Source of the DNA: a virus
DNA length: 64,000 nucleotides
IMG/VR virus record: IMGVR_UViG_3300009169_000020
Span: 1-64,000 of that record
Reading direction: 5' to 3' (one strand)
Below are positions 60,344 to 64,000 of the stretch, one piece after another (the stretch's first letter is position 1; every line of letters starts with the position of its first letter). The notes under the pieces were generated by a model. It worked only from the letters and a program-made list of their open reading frames with translations. It made no database searches and had not been told where the DNA came from. Made by a program: the position numbers and the translations under genes.

Positions 60344-62304
60344 GTAGATATAGATATTTAGAGGATAAAGCAAAACTTAAAGGGAAAATTCTTCTTATAG
60401 AGAATGTATCTTTGCATATAGATTCAAAAAATATAGAAATATTTGATAAACCTCGGATAATAGAATCAGTAGATAATGGATCATATACTGCAAGAGCTAT
60501 AATAAAGAATGTTCCTGTAAGCAAATTTACTGAGAATTTAAACGGTAGAATTTATAATAAGCAGTTAGATGAACGTATTATAAATAATGGATTAGCAGAA
60601 GGTAATTTATCATTAGCTGATCATCCAGAAGATGATGGATCTATAACTAGAATTTGTGGTGTATGGCATAATCCTAGAATGGATGATAAATATTCTTATG
60701 GAGATTGGTATTTAGTTGGAGATCATGGGCAACTCATATTAGAAACAATTAAAGCCGGAGGAAAAATAGGTGTAAGTCGAGTTGGGTTTGGAGAAATTTT
60801 AGAAGATGGTAAAACAGTTGATCCAGATTCATATGAACTTCAAAGATATGGGGATGCTGTAGTAAACCCCTCCCAAGAAGTTTTTGCTACTTATGAAAAT
60901 CTTACTGAGAATATATCTGAATCTATACAAAAAGATATAATAAAAGAAATTATTATAAATGAAAAAAATATAATTGAAAATAAAACTACTAATATATTAA
61001 CAAATGTATTAGAACAAAATGAGGTAAAAAACGATATGTCAGAAAAATTTATTGAAGCTTCTTTAAGAATGCAGGTAAAACAATTAATTAAAGAAGCTGA
61101 GAACAGCACTATGCCTGTTGATTCTATAAAGGATCTTCAGGAAGTTTTGAAGACTGTTCCAGCTACTATGGTAGAAGATATAGTTAAACTAGAAAATACT
61201 ATATCTAAACTTCAAGAAAAAATTGAAGTTGAAAAAGTTCTTGCTCAAAAAGAACTTAAAGAAAGTAAAGAAACACTCGAATCACTTTCTAAAAAATACG
61301 AAGTTGCTAATCAAACCATAGAAGGTATGAAAAAACAACTCGAAAAAGCTAATACTCTAGTTGAAAAAGCTGTTAATCCAGACCTAGAAAAAAGTATCAA
61401 AATGATGGAAGCTGATCTAAGTCAATTTACCAAAGACAGACCTCTTATGGAAAATGATATCAAATGCCTTACAGAAAAAATAGCTATCAAAGAAGCTGAA
61501 CTCAAAGCTTTTGAAGAAGATACTATTCTTAGAGATAAAGACATTGCTAAATTCAAAGAAGAAAGAAAAGCCCTTAGAAAAAAAGTATCTGTATCAGATA
61601 AAGCTCTTAAAGAAGCTGAAAAACATATTTCAGATCTTGAAAAAACTCTTAAAGAAGATTTTGGGTATGACTTCGATGATGAAATGATAGATGACTCTAT
61701 GGAAGATGAAGATGAAATCTATTCAGATGAAGATCTAGCCGATTATGATTATATGGAAGATGAAGGTGGTCTTACTGGTAATGGAGATATAGATGACTAT
61801 ATGTTCGTTGAAGAAGATGATGAAGACAAAGATGAAGAAGACGATAAAGTAGAAGAAGCAGATGATTCAGAAGATGATGATAAAGAAGAAATCGAAGAAT
61901 CTGACGACGAAGACGACAAAGAAGAAGTAAAAGAAGATGACGAAGATGATGATAAAATGGCAGCTCTAAGAGCTAAAAAAGAACAAGCTCTTCGTAGAAA
62001 AAGAATAGAACTTAAAAAACAAGAAGATGCTAAGAAAAAAGAAGTTAAACCAGAAATCAAAAAAGAATCTAAATCTAAAGTTGTAGAAGCTGTTCAACAA
62101 TATTATATGGAGTCTATTAGAAAAACTCCTGCAATCAAAGATATCAGAAGTTCTATTATGAGTTCAACTTCACTCTCTGAAGCAATAGAAAAAGTACAAA
62201 GATTCAAATCAAAAAGATTCGGAAATGATATGCTAAAACTAGACGAATCATCTAAGAAAAAAGATCAATACGTAGATTACAAATTTGATATAAACGAAGA
62301 CTAA
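60340..62304 (+). CDS. prohead protease fused to head scaffold (654 aa)
   Basis: Residues ~1-195 match T4 gp21-type maturation proteases: FTENLNGRIYNKQ, a His in LADHPEDDG, the nucleophile in KIGVSRVGFGEI, and YGDAVVNPS. Then comes a long coiled-coil and acidic scaffold-like part (to ~450), a very acidic Asp/Glu run, and a basic C-terminus ending YVDYKFDINED. T4 encodes protease (gp21) and scaffold (gp22) separately; here they are one chain, which would free itself by self-cleavage. N-terminus MSRYRYLEDKA is itself a tag variant. Confidence 0.82.
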   Translation: MSRYRYLEDKAKLKGKILLIENVSLHIDSKNIEIFDKPRIIESVDNGSYTARAIIKNVPVSKFTENLNGRIYNKQLDERIINNGLAEGNLSLADHPEDDGSITRICGVWHNPRMDDKYSYGDWYLVGDHGQLILETIKAGGKIGVSRVGFGEILEDGKTVDPDSYELQRYGDAVVNPSQEVFATYENLTENISESIQKDIIKEIIINEKNIIENKTTNILTNVLEQNEVKNDMSEKFIEASLRMQVKQLIKEAENSTMPVDSIKDLQEVLKTVPATMVEDIVKLENTISKLQEKIEVEKVLAQKELKESKETLESLSKKYEVANQTIEGMKKQLEKANTLVEKAVNPDLEKSIKMMEADLSQFTKDRPLMENDIKCLTEKIAIKEAELKAFEEDTILRDKDIAKFKEERKALRKKVSVSDKALKEAEKHISDLEKTLKEDFGYDFDDEMIDDSMEDEDEIYSDEDLADYDYMEDEGGLTGNGDIDDYMFVEEDDEDKDEEDDKVEEADDSEDDDKEEIEESDDEDDKEEVKEDDEDDDKMAALRAKKEQALRRKRIELKKQEDAKKKEVKPEIKKESKSKVVEAVQQYYMESIRKTPAIKDIRSSIMSSTSLSEAIEKVQRFKSKRFGNDMLKLDESSKKKDQYVDYKFDINED

Positions 62305-62311
62305 TACAAAC

Positions 62312-62354
62312 AATATTTCTTTCCTCTTTATATTAGAAGAGGAAAGAAAATATT
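62312..62354 (+). repeat. long hairpin between scaffold and capsid genes
   Basis: Left arm 62312-62328 and right arm 62337-62354 pair over 17 bp with one bulge around TATATTAG. The following tract is A+T-rich without a clean T run, so it may end transcription or stabilise mRNA 3' ends. Confidence 0.55.
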
Positions 62355-62368
62355 TTAAAAATTTATTT

Positions 62369-62380
62369 TACTAATAAATA
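62369..62380 (+). promoter_or_regulatory. late promoter TACTAATAAATA (capsid, distal)
   Basis: Exact class match after the hairpin, first of a pair before the capsid gene. The 62381-62511 stretch between the two has no credible gene. Confidence 0.7.
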
Positions 62381-62511
62381 AGTTTTTAAAATGTTATTTA
62401 AGGAATCTCAAAGATAGGCAGTTAAATTAAATAAGGATCAATCCCTCTAAATTCCACGTAAGGTCAGACCATTAAGTCATTAAATATTAATAAAAATTTA
62501 TGAATTTTTAT

Positions 62512-62523
62512 TACTAATAAATA
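62512..62523 (+). promoter_or_regulatory. late promoter TACTAATAAATA (capsid, proximal)
   Basis: Exact class match, 33 nt before the capsid ATG; ACGAGG is the ribosome site. Confidence 0.72.
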
Positions 62524-62556
62524 AATTTAAACAAATAACGAGGTTATTAAAATACT

Positions 62557-64000
62557 ATGAAACACGGAAGACAAACTCAGTCTCCAGAAAAAATGCAAGA
62601 AGAAGTTATGAGACTTTATTCCGATAAGTCCAGACTCGGAGAAGCACTTGCAAGTAAATGGGGCAAAACAAAACTAGTTGGACCAGAACTCGCTAAAATA
62701 GCAGAATCTAATCCTAAAAAAGCTGGAAGAGCTTCTATCGCTCTTAACAACCAAGAAAAAGTTCTTAAAGCAATAATCAAAGAAAATGTATATTCTACAA
62801 CTTTTGGTTCTTCTGTAAAACCAGAACATATGCTCAAAGCAGTATTCCTTGGTGCAGCTAATTCTCATAGAGGTGATATCTTTACTGAATATCCTCTTAC
62901 ATCTACAGATGATGCACTTTTCTATATCCAAGCTACTTATGAGCAATCCTTAAGAGGAGCTACAGCAGGAGCAAGATCATACGAAAGTGTTAAACCATAC
63001 TACTCTGGAGAAGAATATTATGGTTCAGTTGGTACAGGTACAGGAGCACAAACAGCTTTCACTTCTGCTGCAATGTCACCTCTTCCTCTTATTCCTTGGT
63101 CAGTTAGAATCACTGTTGCTGGAGCTATTGTTGCTCAAGATAATGGTTCAGGTACTCTTGTAGGTACTCTGCTTAATTCAGCTCTTACAAATACCATAGT
63201 ATATGCAACTGGTGTTGTTACTCTTAACTTTACTGCTGCTCCTGCACTTAATGCAGCTATAGCAGTTTCTTATCAGTGGAACTCAGAGGACGCTTCAAAC
63301 TATAGTTCTTATGGTACTATGGCACTTGAACTTACTAAAACCCGTTTTAATGCACGTCCTATGCCTCTTGGATATAGAATCTCTGATATGACTCAAATCA
63401 TGTTTGAAACAACTGGTCTTGGAGATGCTAAAGATTATCTTGCACAAGCAATTGCACAAGAACATTCAAGAGCAAGAGACTATAGAGCTATTGCAAGAGC
63501 AAGACAAGTTGCACTTTCTAATGCTACAGCTACATTTGATACAGACTTTGCTGCTGCTGGTGAGATCAGTTATAAATCCCATGCACAGAGACTTTTAAAT
63601 GAAATTGAAAGAGTTGGTGCTGTAATTTATGATGATATTAAAAGAGGCGGGATTACTCAAGTTGTTGCTGGTGCTAAAGCCACTACTTATGCAAAAAATC
63701 ACGATCTTTGGGTAGATGATAATTCAGAAGGTATTACTAAGAATGGTCTTTATAAATCAGGCAGACTTTCTAATATTGATGTGTATACTTGCCCAGCAGA
63801 TAGTTCACTTGTTGCAACTAACGAAATGATGATTGTATATAAGAATCCTACAGAAGGACTTGATACAAGTATAGTATTCGGAAATTTGGCGGAGATCGAC
63901 AGTTCTCTAAGATATCCTAACTTTGTAACGGAAGGTAATAGCGCAACTATTGAGGATGCGAAAGTAACGAATGCAAAATTTGTAAGACTCCTTACATTAT
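62557..64000 (+). CDS. major capsid protein, gp23-like (partial, first 481 aa)
   Basis: Frame open to the right edge. N-terminal ~50 residues are helical and charged, ending LAKIAE, which fits the (I/L)xE cut site of T4-type proteases, so mature protein may start after Glu50. The body contains ARSYESVKPYYSGEE, LPLIPWSVRI, LELTKTRFNARPMPLGYRIS and HSRARDYRAIARAR, in line with HK97-fold capsid proteins of T4-type phages. Codon use is richer in C-ending codons than neighbours, as expected for the most abundant protein. Position after protease-scaffold and double late promoter support the call. Confidence 0.78.
   Translation, partial: MKHGRQTQSPEKMQEEVMRLYSDKSRLGEALASKWGKTKLVGPELAKIAESNPKKAGRASIALNNQEKVLKAIIKENVYSTTFGSSVKPEHMLKAVFLGAANSHRGDIFTEYPLTSTDDALFYIQATYEQSLRGATAGARSYESVKPYYSGEEYYGSVGTGTGAQTAFTSAAMSPLPLIPWSVRITVAGAIVAQDNGSGTLVGTLLNSALTNTIVYATGVVTLNFTAAPALNAAIAVSYQWNSEDASNYSSYGTMALELTKTRFNARPMPLGYRISDMTQIMFETTGLGDAKDYLAQAIAQEHSRARDYRAIARARQVALSNATATFDTDFAAAGEISYKSHAQRLLNEIERVGAVIYDDIKRGGITQVVAGAKATTYAKNHDLWVDDNSEGITKNGLYKSGRLSNIDVYTCPADSSLVATNEMMIVYKNPTEGLDTSIVFGNLAEIDSSLRYPNFVTEGNSATIEDAKVTNAKFVRLLTL

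Noticed and set aside
61797-62060. Antisense frame coding a poly-Ser protein
   Set aside because: It is the complement of the Asp/Glu run in the scaffold gene; no ribosome site or independent support.
1-64000. CRISPR array
   Set aside because: No regularly spaced direct repeats were seen; repeated intergenic motifs are promoters spread over kilobases.

Overview
The window is one continuous, very A+T-rich stretch of a large tailed-phage genome with T4-type (myovirus-like) gene content. Nearly every gene is on the + strand, tightly packed with short gaps or 1-14 nt overlaps, purine-rich ribosome sites and several TTG/GTG starts. A phage-encoded outer-membrane phospholipase with a signal peptide points to a Gram-negative, low-GC host. 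An AT-rich Campylobacterota host would fit, but that is an inference. The head genes (prohead protease fused to scaffold, then the major capsid protein) run into the right edge.

Layout. 1-16 kb: recombination and replication genes (Rad50/SbcC-like end, DnaN-like sliding clamp, SNF2-like helicase, AAA+ ATPases, DHH phosphoesterase, YopX, ClpP-like protease, helicase-loader-like ATPase), anaerobic ribonucleotide reductase (nrdG, nrdD with a LAGLIDADG intein), then phospholipase A. 16.4-17.4 kb: RNA block with an initiator-type tRNA(Met), two leucine-type tRNAs with oversized anticodon loops, a tRNA-like element and an unassigned structured RNA. 17.4-26.3 kb: nucleotide and DNA-modification genes (dut, a DUF1599-like protein, thyX, a TET-associated-type glycosyltransferase, a pyrimidine-dimer-glycosylase-like protein) around a family A DNA polymerase whose gene is broken in two by a split intein with a GIY-YIG endonuclease gene between the halves. 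26.3-29.4 kb: IS200/IS605-type tnpB scar region. 29.5-35 kb: a putative late sigma factor, glycosyltransferase, RNA ligase and primase. 35-41.4 kb and 57-60.4 kb: two clusters of genes whose products share an MKRYK-type N-terminus. 41.4-57 kb: tail and virion proteins, including a ~2,930-residue tail fibre and a membrane-protein trio. 60.3-64 kb: protease-scaffold and capsid.

Two promoter classes can be read from repeated intergenic sequence. One is TTRCAC-N19/20-TATTATA, with a conserved TTTAATTA just before the last block, in front of metabolic, replication and hypothetical genes. The other is TACTAATAAWTA, in front of tagged, tail and head genes, analogous to the T4 late promoter and plausibly read by the sigma-like protein at 29506-30426.

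Most interesting system: about fourteen proteins, among them a predicted zinc protease, a ParB-like protein, the prohead protease and many small coiled proteins, begin with MKRYK-x-F-x-E or a close variant. This closely resembles the T4 capsid-targeting sequence (MKTYQEFIAE). I infer a cargo of internal head proteins sorted by this tag. Two GIY-YIG endonuclease genes have invaded this cluster, each leaving an orphan 5' fragment upstream and supplying a new 5' end downstream. A third sits inside the split intein and carries a hairpin/late-promoter arrangement like that of T4 endonuclease genes.
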